NCBI RefSeq assembly: GCF_041260155.1
Contig: NC_091947.1
Span: forward strand, 30,546,528 to 30,610,527
Source: Ptychodera flava
Lineage: Eukaryota; Hemichordata; Enteropneusta; Ptychoderidae
Length of the DNA: 64,000 nucleotides
Direction: 5' to 3'
Shown here piece after piece: positions 1-13,700 of this stretch. Position 1 is the stretch's first letter; each line of letters starts with the position of its first letter. Under the pieces are notes generated by a model, which made no database searches, was not told the DNA's origin, and saw nothing but the letters and a program-made list of their open reading frames with translations. Both the position numbers and the translations under genes were made by a program.

Positions 1-314
1 TGTACCATAGTGACATTGAGAATATCATGATGAGTTCTGAATTATATTGGGGATTATTTCAAAAATACATTCCCATGAAGATCTTTCTTCACCACAGTTT
101 GTCTTAGTGTATTTTTTAGAACCTCTTTATCAAGGAAACTGAGGTCAGAAGATTACCAATAAATCATAACAATTACTATGATTTAGGACCTACATTGTAT
201 TTTTCTCCTAAGTAAGTAGATGGTCTTTATTCAGTAAGTCAAGACCTTCAGCCCACAACACTTTACAAATATTATTCTTACTGAAGTAAAATTGACAGGA
301 ATAATGAATATAAT

Positions 315-722
315 TTACAATTGCAATTCATAAGCTCTTTTCTCACTCTCATGGCATGAAAAGTGTATGCTGCTAAACACTGAAGAATGGTAGCATCGTT
401 TGCAGTCAAAAGTTGAAAACAATTTGGAAGGCAGATTAAAATACATTGTGGGAATATATTTCTGTCTGTAGCTGGTAAAAAAGGTACAACACAAAAGGAA
501 ATGGTACTCGTCTTCTATTTCAGTTCTTTTCTCATGGACATTTGAGTTACTGCAATTTCGCCGTAGCAAAGGTGTAGAAGGAAAAATTTCACAAAAAATT
601 GTGGTAACAAGTATGCCCTCTAAGCCAATATGACATGTGATGCCCAGCACAATTGCCCGTGATGCAAGCAAATTTTTTTGTTTACATATAAAGATATGGG
701 TCTTATGTATAGCGTTTTCCAC
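315..722 (-). mobile_element. Degraded LINE 3' coding tail in an RRP12 intron
   Basis: A 135-codon open stretch contains EIEDEYHFLLCCTFF followed by YRQKYIP and a hydrophobic C-terminal segment. This resembles the C-terminal region of some non-LTR retrotransposon polymerases, where an IEDE.HFLL.C..Y..LR..Y pattern follows a cysteine knuckle. The usual C-x2-C upstream is only partly kept (RRNCSNSN). No reverse transcriptase motif lies beside it, so only a 5'-truncated tail would remain. It lies in the intron downstream of the last RRP12 exon in the window. The call rests on pattern memory only; a chance ORF is possible. Confidence 0.4.
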
Positions 723-1117
723 AATTCCTCAAACTGACATATAGTTTCCAGAAATACATGTTTGTTAGAGGGCACACTGGTGGTGATAGTAAGCTACCTC
801 ATAGGAAGACCAGTAGGAAATTAGGAGTGATTTCTGACCGGCAAAGTCTCATCCTAGATTAGTATTTCTTGAATAAATCATAGCAGAAGTACTTGAAAAC
901 AGATAATATTTATGAATGGAGTAAGTAGTATTTTGTGATATCTGATACAGATACTGCGGAAAAGTCTGGCTGTTTCTTTGATATATAATATATTCTCAAC
1001 ATCACTGTGCTGCCTTGCAGTAAATCTCAAGACAACATGAAATCACATGATTACCAGATTTTTTAGCATATAATCCAAATATTGCATGACTAATTGACAT
1101 TTTACTGTTAATCTTAC

Positions 1118-4100
1118 CTCAAAGAACACTCCTAATACTTGCAAGACAAGTCCCCAAGAAGCGTGATATTTATAAGCTAATCCACTTTCAACCGCTTTGA
1201 ACATTTTATGGCCTGACGTCAGACAGCCACTGGGGGCACTCTTCACTTCATTTTGAAGTCTTTCAGCTGCTGGCTTCACACAGTGTTGAAGTAATTCCTG
1301 AAATAGCGGCACACAGAAGTACGGGAGAAAACATTTACTGTGAGAATATTTGATATAATAGATCCAGCAGCAGCTATGAAAAGTGGTAAACTCATCAATA
1401 ATATAGTTTCACTCATTTCTGCTTTCAGTCTATCATTTTTGCCTTTCATATGAACTTTGTGAAGAACATACTGTCATACATCAAAGAATCTTAGATGGGT
1501 AAACAGGACATCCGACAGTGGTGAAATCCGATCCAATGGTTGATAGGTGACACATTATCAATTAAGTATCCAAAGTACACTCATGTGTGACAGCTTTCGA
1601 GTGGTCTGAGTATCCAGATGAAAGATGCCATCATTTATACGCTATTTCTCCAATGATAGCAAATTTTACACGTCATGTGAAATCAGGTGATATTACTGCA
1701 TTGTTTTTTTATTTCCGTTCGGCTAAGGCTGTGTAGGTTGCTACAAGTCGCAATCATAAATTGTTGTCTATCATCTCAGTGCTGAAGTTATTAACAAGTA
1801 ATCATGGAATCAAAATTTGTCAGTTTTTGATAAAATGTCACATTTATAGTTGAGTGGCGAATGCAACTGGAGTTTTTTTCATATAAAATGCTTTGCATGA
1901 TTTTGTACAATTTAATACAGTTTTGAAATAAATTCTATCACTTATCAAGTGAAAATATGAGTGACCAATGTGTACTAGCTGAGCATTTTTTCAGACAGCT
2001 GATTGCTTTGCATGAATGACATAACGTACAGAAATTGTACGTGAGCAGATGTGACAGTCAAATGGTACACATTTCACACATTGTAATTTTGACAATTCAC
2101 CATGCATAAAATAAATAAAGCTAAAAAAATTGAAAGATTCAGAATATTCCTCATTTTTATGAAATGTAAAATCAGGGTTTTCAAGTTTCAACTTATTCAA
2201 ATTATCCAATTATTAGATCAGTTGTCTGATTCCTAGACCCAAAATGTAGGGTAAAAAACATGGGACCTCTGACCACCAAATTGCTATTTGCATCATGTCA
2301 CAAAGACGACACGATTATAGTGAGTATTATCACTGATCTCTGTAAATTTGTTATCTATTTATTGGTAATCATCAAATTTTGTGTGATTGTACAAAAAAAC
2401 CTGTCACAGTAAATGTATGACAGTTCCAATCCTCCAGATCACATACAATTGGGTTTGTCTTGGTTTGTCTTTCATAAATAGAAACATAACACCCCTTCCC
2501 TCACATGATAATGGATTTTAAAATGGCTTAACATTCTCCTAATGTCATAAAGGTTTACTTTTTCTGTTGCAACCAATGGCATTCGGTAAGACAGTAAAAA
2601 GTACATGTCTGTTTTCACCACCTTTTTTACAAAACTTGCCCTATGAATAAAATTACTTCGCATTTGTTAACCATTCATAATGATGATTTTACCTGAATCA
2701 ATGATGGACCTAACCTAAATTTGATGATAAATTCCAAAACAAATTTTACCTTCAGAGTCTGTGTTGCTGCTTGTGTTATTTCTCGCTTTTCAGACGCAAA
2801 ACATTTCATGGCAGTGCTGAAAATCCTTGGTAAGTGACTGATGCATAGTCTTTCATCCACCCTACAATGGAAAGAGAGACAGTGTAAGTGACTGTTTTTC
2901 CTATGTCAATGACCTAAATCAAAATTCCTCTCTCATAACAAATTGATTGACTGCCTTTAAAAGTTGAAAACAAAAGACTTTGCAAAATATGAAGGATTAA
3001 TACAAAGCGCTTGGCTTTAGTTGACACCTTTATCAATACTTGCTATAATGACCACAGTTCTGAGCTATTTCTCTTCAAAGAATGTATGATAGTAATTTCA
3101 CACTATACTCCCCAAAGACTCTATTTAATTCTGACCAGTAGCACAGTAATCAAAACTTGGCTACGTGGGAAAGAATTGACGTCATGCTATTAATCGTAGA
3201 AGAAAATTTACAGCAATACCATGACATACTTGTACATGTGAGATTTTTCAATCTTTCAAAGGGTACATTACAAATATTCTACAAATATTTTCTGCAAATG
3301 ATGACTCACCACAGTCAACAATTCTATGTGTTCAATTGAAAGTACAGGTTACTCATCTAGCTCTTTCACATGTTTTCAAAGCTCTCAAACATCACTACAT
3401 TGGCATGTCTACCCAGGTCATGCTTGTCACACTTTGTCTATCAAAGTTCAAATTGCTGCAGACTCTTTTCAAAAATCACTTTTCCAAGTGATAACGAAAT
3501 GTTAACAGATTATCTGACCTCGAATATGAGTCATTTATCTGCAAAATTTACGACACTACCCTCTTACTTCCCCCATTTCCTTGGTCACCCTGTTGGTTTT
3601 ACATGATTGATAAAAGCTCCCCTCCCTGGCTCACCTTTGCAGATTATTATGGGCTTTTTCCATGACAGCGAGCCACGCCAGCGAAGGCTGTACATCATTT
3701 TCGCTGGGCTGGTAGTCATATAAAGCATTGATCAGCTGAGCATTAAGATCTGCCGGTAGACTGCTGGGCTTTGGTTTGAGTAGAAACATGCCGTGCAGAG
3801 CCTGCATGGCACATGACATGACAAGCTGTGCAGAAATCAAAAATGGAGAAAGATTGGAAAAAGAAAACGGAAAAACACTTTCAAGAAGTTTTGAAAGATT
3901 CAATCAGATTGTGTGCTTTTTACGCATTTTAAAATTTCTTCTAATATTTTTCAGAAGAATGTGTGGGAACACACATTCTGATTGCTTTGGACTATCAAAA
4001 TCTTCAGATGTAAAGCAAAACTATACAGACATGACATAAGTGTATTAAAATATTATGTGGCCATCATTGTTGGTACTTTGTTAAAGGTTATGGTTAAATT

Positions 4101-7100
4101 ACTAGGGAGTGCAAGATATAGCAAATCGTTTTTTGCATTACACATTGTAAAATTTAAATATTGCAGCTATTTTCACTGTCTTCCACTGAGTCTTGCTCAA
4201 GAAAATATATAGACTTTAAGCAAGAAAGTCACGCATGAGGATGTGATGTCGTCTTTTCAGAGATTAGCATGAACTAGAAACAGGTAGCAAGGAAAAATTA
4301 GATAATCTTCATCTGACAATAATAGTAATCTGAAATCTACCAACTAATTATAGATACTAGGTCTGGAAAATTTTTCAGTTGACTTGTGTTTTGAAACAGC
4401 AGAGGTAAAATCACACATTTATGACCAGGAAACAGAAACATTAAAGTATAAAAAATATGAAATTTCCTATTGTTTATCAGTGTGGCTCTTCATTCAAGCC
4501 TTGTTCAACTCACCACATTGCTGAGAGTCATGACACGTAAGATTGTCTCACAGGTTGACTTAAGACTACTCTGAGGAAATACACCAAGGATATCCTTCAA
4601 CAATCCAAGTACATGAAGAGTGGCATGGGCTTCTCCTGCACCTGTCATGATGGAAAACAATTTGTGATCATATTTTTTAAAAAACTGTGTAAAATATTTC
4701 ATTTTTAGAAGTTCAAATTTTCACTTGTGGTATCACTCTATACACTATCATCACATGGTGATTGACTCATATTGCAAGTTTTCACTTTACTTATTGCTCA
4801 TTATTCATAATGCATTCTGACAAAGTCACTACTGTGATGCCCAATAACTTGTTAAAAGTAAGAGATTTGAAAGTTTAGGAACATTTTTAATTTCAATGAA
4901 TGCATAATGATGACAGAACAGTGGTGACGACACTGATACTATATTCAAAAGTGATGCCCAGTTTAATATATTGCAGAATACAACTTGAGGACAAAATTCA
5001 AACTCTTCCAAGTTTTTTCTGGTCTGGAGCTTATGAGGTCATCTTTCAAAACCTGCAGAGGAAATCAAGTTGCCAAAAGTATTTGTGAAAATCAAAGTTT
5101 CATATTTTGAGTTTGTGAAAAAAAAAAATTGTTTTGGGCTATCACAGAAAGTTGTGGCCATTTCAATATCAGTTACCACTTCAAATAAGAGATTACGTGC
5201 TCCCCGAATCCACAACAATCTTGAGTTTGTGGGTTGCAGAAAATTGATGAAGGTAAATTTTTGAAACCTTTAATGTAGAAAAGTATTATTTTCTTATTTA
5301 TCTTCTCATTACTACCTACCTCCAGTATCCTCAATTTGTTGAATGCAAAACTTGGCAGTAGCTGACGCTGCAGGATGGTAGGGTGGTGGGTCTCCTTGAC
5401 TCATAAATGTACTTCCTTTCAGTATTGCACACACTGCCTGATGGGCAGCTCGACGCACCTGGAGTGGAATCAAAGTTACGGTGTATTCTGTTATTTTCTG
5501 GTGTCCAATTGTGTTTGTATAAGTGCTTAGCCTGATCTACCGAAGCAATTCTTGGTTGTGAATTGCTGGATAACTGCATTCAACAAAATGCCAGGGTCTG
5601 AGTTGTCAAATAAACTTTGTAACAGAATTACGAACAACTAGTCTCCAGTCACACTTTTTAGTTGTACTTTCTTCCAATATAATGATATCGTGCTATGATG
5701 CAAATAAGACATGTATTCAAAAATTATTTTGTGGATAAACACAATAAACTGGATTCTAAAACACAACCTTGGATATTTTAAAATATGCATCTCATTATTA
5801 TCTTATATTGTACCTCTTAAGTGGCTTATAACCACACCTTGAAATGGAATATAAGGGCTGAAAACACCATTGTTACGATGAAAACAAACCTTTGGCTTTG
5901 GATGAATACTGAAGCTAAGAATGCCATGATAAACTTGCAGCGTAGATGCATCATTCCACACTGCAATTTCTTGTACCCTCAGTAGAGTAGCTAAACACGA
6001 CAGAGTTGACCTGAGTAGAGGTGAAACTGCTGTGCCACTGTGCTGTGCTAGGATCTCCAGTAAGGGTTTGCTGACCATTGAAAAACGACTTTTGAGAACT
6101 GAAGGAGCAATCCTGACAATAAATAAATGAATATATTTAAATAATTAGATAAAGAAATATAATAAATAAATAACAAATGTGTATAATTTTACACCTTTTA
6201 TACACATCTCATGATTTTTATAGTTTTCTAAGAACAGAATTGGAACTACTGAATGTTGGTGTCAGGAAAATAACAGGGTTGATGACCAAGTCTTTTTGTA
6301 TGTCCTTTTCTTTACATTTTAAATAAATATTTCAAATTTTGAGTTTTAAGTTATACACCAGTAAATACAGTTGTGTACTTTTCTGGACTAATTTTTTTAA
6401 GTCTCAAGTTGACCCTTCTAGTACATGTGCAAACTAAAGACAGTTTAGCTCACCTTTTCATGACCATGTTGAGCAGATAAAGAACAGCCGCTTTTGATTC
6501 TTCTGTGTCAACTGTCTCTAAAGTTGTTACCTACAAGTTTGAATAGACATTGTACGGAAGGTGAAAACGAAAAAACAATGAGACGTGAATGTAAAATATA
6601 CAAGCGACCTAGCGGCCGATATAGCTCCGCTGTGTTTATGTAGAGAATAACTATTTTTGACACATGTTAATGAAGAAGGGTGGAAATCTTTGATAGCTCA
6701 ATGTAGTGGCCAGAAAAAAAGTGGCTAAAATAAGCTGCAAAAATACGCAATTGAAGATTTCATCATACTTTGAATGTATCACATAGGATCATCCCTAAGA
6801 ACATGTCAACCAAAGCTATCTGATGAAGAGTTTTTGAGAATAAATTTTTTGACCAAAAATGGCAACAATTGCCCCCAAAAGTAAAAATTGCAGATTTCAT
6901 CATAATTTCAAAAGATCAAAATTAGTTCATCTATAGAAACCTGTATACCAAATTTCAAAGCTGTTAGACAAGTACTTTTTGAGAAACGCATTTTTTGACC
7001 AAAAATAGGAAAAATTGCCCCAAAAATTCAAAATTGCAGATTTCATCATAATTTCAATAAATATCATTTAGTTCATCTATGGAAACCTGTATACCAAATT

Positions 7101-9539
7101 TCAAAGCTATCAGATGAGTAGTTTTGAAAATACACATTTTTTGACCAAAAATGGCAAAAATTGCCCCAAAAATACAAAATTACAGATTTCATCAGATATT
7201 CAATATATATTACTTAGCTCATCTGTAGAAACCTGCATACCAAATTTCAAAGCTATCAGACCAGTACTTTTTGAGAAACACATGCTTTGACCAAAAATGG
7301 CAAAATTGCCCCAAAATTACAAAATTGCAGATTTCATTATAATTTCAATAATTATCATTCAGTTCATCTGTAGGAACCTGTACACCAAATTTCAAAGCTA
7401 TCGAATGAGAAGTTTTGGAAATACACATTTTTTGACCAAAACTGGTAAAAATTGCCCTAAAATTACAATATTGTAGATTTCATCATAATTTCAATAAATA
7501 TCATTTAGTTCATCTGTAGGAACCTGTATACCAAATTTCAAAGCTATCGGATGAGTAGTTTTGGAAATACACATTTTTTGACCAAAATGGCAAAAATTGC
7601 CCCAAAAATACAAAATTACAGATTTCATCAGAAATTCAATACATATTACTTAGTTCATCAATAGAAAGCTGTATACCAAATTTCAAAACTATCAGACCAG
7701 TACTTTTTGAGAAATAAATTTTTTGACCAAAAATGGCAAAAATTACCTTAAAAATGCAAATTTGCATATTTCTGCACAATTTGAACAAATCTGAAATAGA
7801 TCATCCCTAGGGACCTATGTACCAAATATCAAAGCTATCTGACTGGCAGTTTTGAAGAAGAAGATTTTTAAAGATTTTTTTACCAAAAATGAAAAAAATT
7901 GCCTTAAAAATACAAATATGCAAATTTCGCCACAATTTGAACAAATCTGACTGAAGTCACCCTAAGCAAACTGCATATCAAATTTCAAAGCAATCGGACA
8001 AGCGGTTTTAGAGAAGAAGATTTTTTTACCAAAAACACCAAAAAATGCCCCAAAAATACAAATATGCAAATTTCACCATGATTTGAACAAACTGAAGTGA
8101 GGTCACCTTAAGTCAACTGCATATAAAATTTCAAAGCAATTGGACTTGCGGTTTCAGAGGAGAAGGCAATTGTTGACGGACGACGGACGACGACGACGAC
8201 GGACGACGACGGAAAATCAACCTATTTGATAAGCTCCGCGTCGCTGACAGCGGAGCTAATAAAGAGAACTGAAAAAGGAAAGCTGAAAATTTACAGTATG
8301 CTGATAAAGAGATCTCAGTCTAATTCTTACCAATGCAGCAAAATATTCAGTTTCAGTTTCTTTGCCTCCCTGTGCACGAATCACTTCAGTGACTGCTGCT
8401 AAAACTGCACAAATCTAGAAAAGAAATATGGAAAATAATCACTCTGCTGTAAAGGATGTTAGTTTAATCACAGATTGTTGGTAATGGAGTGAATTTAACA
8501 TTGCAGGAAACAAATTTCTGCCTGTGAGTGACTCAGTCCTTGATAAAGGTGGATTGGAATCTCTGGCAAGTTGATCAGTTTACCAGTATTGAGGCAAGTC
8601 AGGCAATTAACCACTGAGAAATCATACTTCTAAAAATTCAGCATCGCTATGGCACCTTTTCTTATTTTCAAGAACAATGACAACTACAATGGCTTGTGTA
8701 TGGATAAATTTCTGATGTGTCCCAGTGTGTATAGGGCTTTTGCACTTAAAAAGTTTTTCTCTTGGATTTAATCAAAGCAAGAGTTAATTACTTCAAATGT
8801 GATTATCAGTAAACCAAATACCTCTTTGTGGCTGGCTGAATTATTATCCCAAAATTTTTTGACCTTGTCAAATGTAGGATTGGTGCAATCAGTGAGGCCA
8901 CTCATGAATGTACCACAGGATCTGTCACTGACAGTTTGTTTGTCTACATCCTGGATCTCAACATCGTCATCATCCAACACGGCTTGGTTGTGTCGCTTTA
9001 GTGCTGTTTCAGTAAGACCACTGCCACCTAGGGTTGACAAGAAAATTATCAGAATTCACTCCTGGATGAATAGGTTGGTCAATCAAAGCAAAGAAAGAAT
9101 GAAATAATTTTTGTGACTTTTTCTTGCACCATGGGACAAACTTCGTCATCCATAAAGGGAAACAGGCAAACCCACAGGTTTTAGGCCTGGAACCACTGAT
9201 TGCTTTACCATGGTCATAAATTTGCAATACAACTAATTTCATGTCCATCATTTCTTCATTGTATATGATTCAGCTGACAAAGAAATGGTACTTTACTTGT
9301 AATGATGTACATGGTACACTGCAGAAATACTGAACTTAAACATTGACACTGAATTTGAGGCTATCAAATCCTGGGTGGAATTTGTTCACTGAATAACAAT
9401 CAATCATCACAGGTTACGCACATCTATTTTTGTCTTTTTAGAGCATGCTCCCAAATCAACTACTTCAACAAGAATGTAGTATTTTAGATTGAATTACTTC
9501 CATTGCCATGTGTACAAGTAAATCATTGTTCTACCCATA

Positions 9540-9575
<36 letters not shown>

Positions 9576-9673
9576 GTATACACATATATATACACACACA
9601 CATACATACATATATATACATATATACACATACATACACACAAATATATATTATATATAAATATATATATATA

Positions 9674-9764
<91 letters not shown>

Positions 9765-10440
9765 CGTTTGTCTGTCTGTGCTCCTGTGTGTTGGAAGAAG
9801 TCGTGGAGTGACTGTGACAGGAGCATGGAAGTTTCCATGACAACAACTTAAAATTCCTCATATCATCATTTCTCTACTCCAAACATTGCTGATTGCTTTA
9901 TTCCCACGGGCCCACATCACTACATCAATGTAAGTACATGTATGTTATATTGCATTAGAACAGTATATGTCGACTCGATGCACCTCTAGTGATGGTTTAC
10001 TAATGTAGTTTGTATCTAGACTGAAGAGATTAAACGTTTTTCAGAGAGACGCTATTGAAGGCATCAGCAGCAGCCATACACGACATGCAGAAAAGGATGA
10101 CACCCCATACTCATAAATCTAGGAACATGGACACAACGTTGAGTCCTTCCTCTGTAAACTTTCTATCAATACACAACTACGTGTAGTTAAATTACTGTTA
10201 ATGTTACCAATACGGTACAAAATGGTCAGTATAGGACTTAAATTGACTTGTAAAACTAACGCAGTGTTTTCGAATGAGACATTCATACATGCAATCATAC
10301 ATACCAGCAGTTGTTTGGTGGAAGAATCGGCTTTTCGCATTTTGTCGATGGGATTTTGTTTGTGGGTTGGAACTGCTACTGTGCCCCTTCTTCCAACGCT
10401 TTCCTTTGCCACCTTTAATTCGTCCTGGACCTCTTGCCAT
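1118..10440 (-). CDS. RRP12: RRP12-like ribosome biogenesis/export factor, N-terminal ten exons (partial)
   Basis: RRP12 is a nucleolar ARM/HEAT-repeat protein needed for pre-rRNA processing and for export of pre-ribosomal subunits. Ten exons can be joined in frame with GT-AG junctions: 10305-10440, 8815-9027, 8331-8404, 6454-6530, 5890-6112, 5320-5458, 4514-4641, 3635-3825, 2750-2861 and 1118-1297, giving 491 aa. The start at 10440 opens a basic segment ([16 protein letters not shown]) that matches the RRP12 N terminus as I remember it. Further matches are [21 protein letters not shown] with [63 protein letters not shown] and [19 protein letters not shown]. The family is roughly 1300 aa, so the remaining two thirds lies beyond the left edge. 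The donor of exon 2 (GTTTAC) is weak and was chosen by phase. No broken exon was seen. Confidence 0.93.
6620..8262. mobile_element. Non-autonomous element with 146-bp internal satellite and terminal hairpin
   Basis: This block in an RRP12 intron starts with tagctccgctg (from about 6622) and ends with its reverse complement cagcggagcta (to about 8261). Inside are about nine or ten direct repeats with a period near 146 bp. Their shared phrase caaatttcaaagct recurs near 6949, 7094, 7241, 7385, 7532 and 7677, with more diverged units to about 8124. Each unit also holds ttttttgaccaaaaatggc. A gac/gga trinucleotide run lies at about 8176-8212. Just before the right end, agctccgcg and gcggagct form a hairpin that abuts CTAA followed by T. 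That arrangement recalls Helitron or Helentron 3' ends, but no matching 5' TC end was found. No protein is encoded. Confidence 0.6.
8176..8212. repeat. GAC/GGA trinucleotide tract
   Basis: A run of gac and gga triplets near the right end of the 146-bp satellite element. It sits between the last satellite unit and the terminal hairpin. Confidence 0.8.
9543..9762. repeat. Compound (AT)n/(AC)n/(TA)n/(GT)n microsatellite
   Basis: About 220 bp of alternating purine-pyrimidine sequence: a TA/CA mixture to about 9660, nearly pure TA to 9722, then GT to about 9761. It lies in RRP12 intron 1. Open frames over it are low-complexity artefacts of Tyr-Ile or Thr-His dipeptides. Confidence 0.97.
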
Positions 10441-10767
10441 CCTCGATCTTCAAGATTTACTGCAACCTATCGGTCGTCACAGTCGCACATGTTTCTCAAT
10501 CGGCAGACATGTGGGAATGTTTAAGATGAATGAGCTAGGTGGTAAGACCCTTTAAGTGACCAATTATTGGATAGCTGTGACCACAGATATGATAATTATT
10601 AGTAATTAATATGAGAGCTGTGAGCAATGAACCAAGATATCAGCTTATGTAGTACTTGACTGACACATCTTTGAAGTCTTTTTCTCAATTTGACCATGGA
10701 AGACAAAATCTAAGGTCCCCAATATTTTTGTCGTGAGTACAAGGATGATACATTTCTTGTGGGAAAG
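10441..10767. promoter_or_regulatory. Putative bidirectional promoter between RRP12 and the three-finger receptor gene
   Basis: The start codons of the minus-strand RRP12 gene and of the plus-strand receptor gene are only about 327 bp apart. The 5' UTRs and core promoters of both must share this interval unless a non-coding first exon lies elsewhere. No clear TATA box was identified. The promoter role is inferred from geometry only. Confidence 0.5.
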
Positions 10768-13700
10768 ATGGCAGACAGCAGATGTTACGGACTCTCAGTT
10801 ACGCTACTGTGTATTTTATCATTCTCATCATTTAAGCAGTAAGTTAACTGTTTTTGTAGATTTTTCTAATACCGCTTGAAGTGTTTACTTGCTCGACAAG
10901 TTTCGAGACTTGTTTGTGATAATTTACGCTTAACAAAGGCAGATATTTGTACCCGGAAGTGAAGACAATTTGTGCGATACTACTAGTCTGTACACGAAGA
11001 ACACAAACCGGTTATACCCGTATGCGTATTCCCTGAGCACGTAAAACTTCACGAGGTAGTTTTCGTTTTGTGCGTGTTTTTTTTGGTGTGTGTTTTGTTT
11101 GTTTGTTTTTTTGTTGTGGTCTTTATCGCCATGATATCAGTTTGATCTGTTGTCTCCACCTCAAAATGCGTTCTTTTCGAAAACTTGAAGCAATGTGGAT
11201 GTATATTATAAATTTCGTTTGTGTTTTCGTTTTGTGCTGAAGAAAATGCCAGAAACTCGACATTGATTCGTGACGGTGAGAAGCTTTTAATAGGTTTCAG
11301 CTTCATCCTCGAGTGTCTATGGGAACTTGCTGTACTGGCAAAGGGTACATGTAGCATCGTGATTTATTTAGTTGTATACGGATATTGTATGTCTTTCCCA
11401 CCAGAATTGACGATATGTGTGTGTAGAATTTTTCTTTGTTATGTGTGATACCAATTATCTTTGTAAGGTATAGCAAAAGTGAAAGTACGGACCACATGTG
11501 GTCTTTAGCCTTACACTCTGTAAACGCACGCCAAGTGTGAATTTAGTGTTCACATTTCAGAGAGCCAGTGAATTTTTTTTGGAAACCTCGTTCAAGTGAT
11601 TATGTTACCAATAAATTTCCTCTGAAATGACTTTAAATGCCCAGCAGCAGCAGGTATGCACGTTATATAAAAGGATAAAAATTAACACTGAACATTGTTT
11701 CCAATAAAAGTATAAAACAAAATAAAGGGTGATTAATTACCAAAAATGTTGAAGTGTTATTTGCAGCTTCGTCCGGGGAAAAGCAAATCTAAATTGGCAA
11801 GGGTAGAGTATCGTTGCTCCGAAATTGTTTGTTCTCCCTTACCTTACAAGTTGCTTCAATATTTTCAGTAACGTTAAGATTTGCTACTCTGTACAGACTT
11901 TTGAAATATTGGTACATAATATTGCCGGGTTAAAATTCTCTAATCAGTGATTATCATTTTGACTGAAGTATATGAGCATACAGCCAGTGACATTATGTAT
12001 AATTTGTTCTCTTCCCATACACTCGTAGACATCAGCTATGGGAAAATTTTTTTAGAAAAATGGCAGTTGTCAGACTTTCCCAACAATTTTAGCACAATGT
12101 CGTTTAGAAAAGAGAACTTGTCTCTCCATTTTAAAACATCCTTGAACTCGGCAGTAATTTTTGTTGTTGCCAATTTACGACTAGACGGAAATGGAAATAT
12201 TATAAATTGAGCCAATAAATCATACTGTCTACCAGAAAAGGAAGTACAGATATATTTGTGATAGTGCATGCATACAAATGTTGCATCAATTGTCAAAATT
12301 TTAAGCAACTAAAAGTCTTTTTACTTCAGCAAAACTACATGTAACTATCTGAGAAAATGAAATTTTTTTCAGGGCGATTGGTGAACATGGGTGCTATGTA
12401 GGTTCCATCACTAGTGAAAACAAAAATGTAAACCAGCTACACAGTGAACAATGTGATAAGATTATGCCAACTGGCTCACCAGTATCACCAAAACCACATC
12501 TGACCTCTGAACCTCCAACAGTGCCTTCATCCACAAAGAAAGTTACCCCAACACAGGCACCATCAACAACTAGAGTGCTGCAGAGTACCATGCAGAAAGC
12601 TAATGAATCATCACACACTACTCTGAATATGACAACATCTCCTGTACAGCCAAATGCATCTACTGTAACTCTGAAAGCTTCAGCAAAGCCAACAGTGATG
12701 ACCAACTCATCAAATACCAGTGATGCAGTTAGTAATACTGATACAGTAACTGTGCCGCCAAATGCAACCCAGCCAGCAAATGCAAAAACCCGTGAAAAGC
12801 GATCAAATGTAGATTTAACTGTAGAATCACCAACCTGTATGATATTTAAATATTTTGATGAAGACACCTTGAAAGTTGGTTTGACGTGGACTGCAGACTT
12901 TTCCTGTGATATGACTGGGGCTTGTATCAATCAAACAAGCTGCAAAGATGGTGTACAAGTATGTATAAATGAATTCTTGATTTTTCTTATGTGTCTTGCA
13001 GTGAAATACAAATCTTGCACTGTTTTCGCATCCTGCTAGTGCAAATAATGTTGTATGTTAATATACCAAGATCAAGGCATGTAGCATACCTTCATACAGC
13101 CGTATGGATTTCTATAATAATAAAATGCTGTACGGTACATTAATTTTCCATATTTGCTTATCTTAATACCAGTATCATTCTCTTATTCTAATAGCACTCA
13201 GTTCTCCTATATGGTATTTATAATCAGTGCATGTGTGTGCAATGTAAAATTGCACCAGACTAAACTCACAAATCTATGAACAGTGGTATTAACAGGTGTA
13301 CGAGATTAGAAATTGTGAATTTTGCAAAATATATGATTTTCATTGCTTTGACTTGTAAACAAAGACTAGTTCTACTTTGCAGTTAATTCCATGAAAGATG
13401 TGAACTAACAATAACAGTCTACTTGTAAACATGCAACCTCACTCACTGAATTCAAGTGTATGTTAAAATCTATTTGAATCAAAATGTTCCTTTGCAAACA
13501 AAAATACCTCCATTTTCAAAGCATAAAGTTATTATCATATAAATCAAGTGGAAGCCATGTACAGTAGTACTAATGGGAAACAAGCCATTATTTTTCAAGT
13601 GTTATCAAATAAATATTTTACAAGAAGATTCCACCAATCATCAGAGCCAATAATTGATTGCTCTGACAGTTTTTACCAACAAACAGAGCTACATGACCCT

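Noticed and set aside
3956-3979. Perfect 10-bp stem with 4-base loop
   Set aside because: Lies in an RRP12 intron without T-run or other context; short hairpins of this size are expected by chance in 64 kb.
9494-9861. Three overlapping ORFs of 102-114 codons
   Set aside because: They translate a dinucleotide microsatellite (Tyr-Ile and Thr-His runs).
12394-12930. 178-codon minus-strand ORF
   Set aside because: Antisense shadow of exon 2 of the three-finger receptor.
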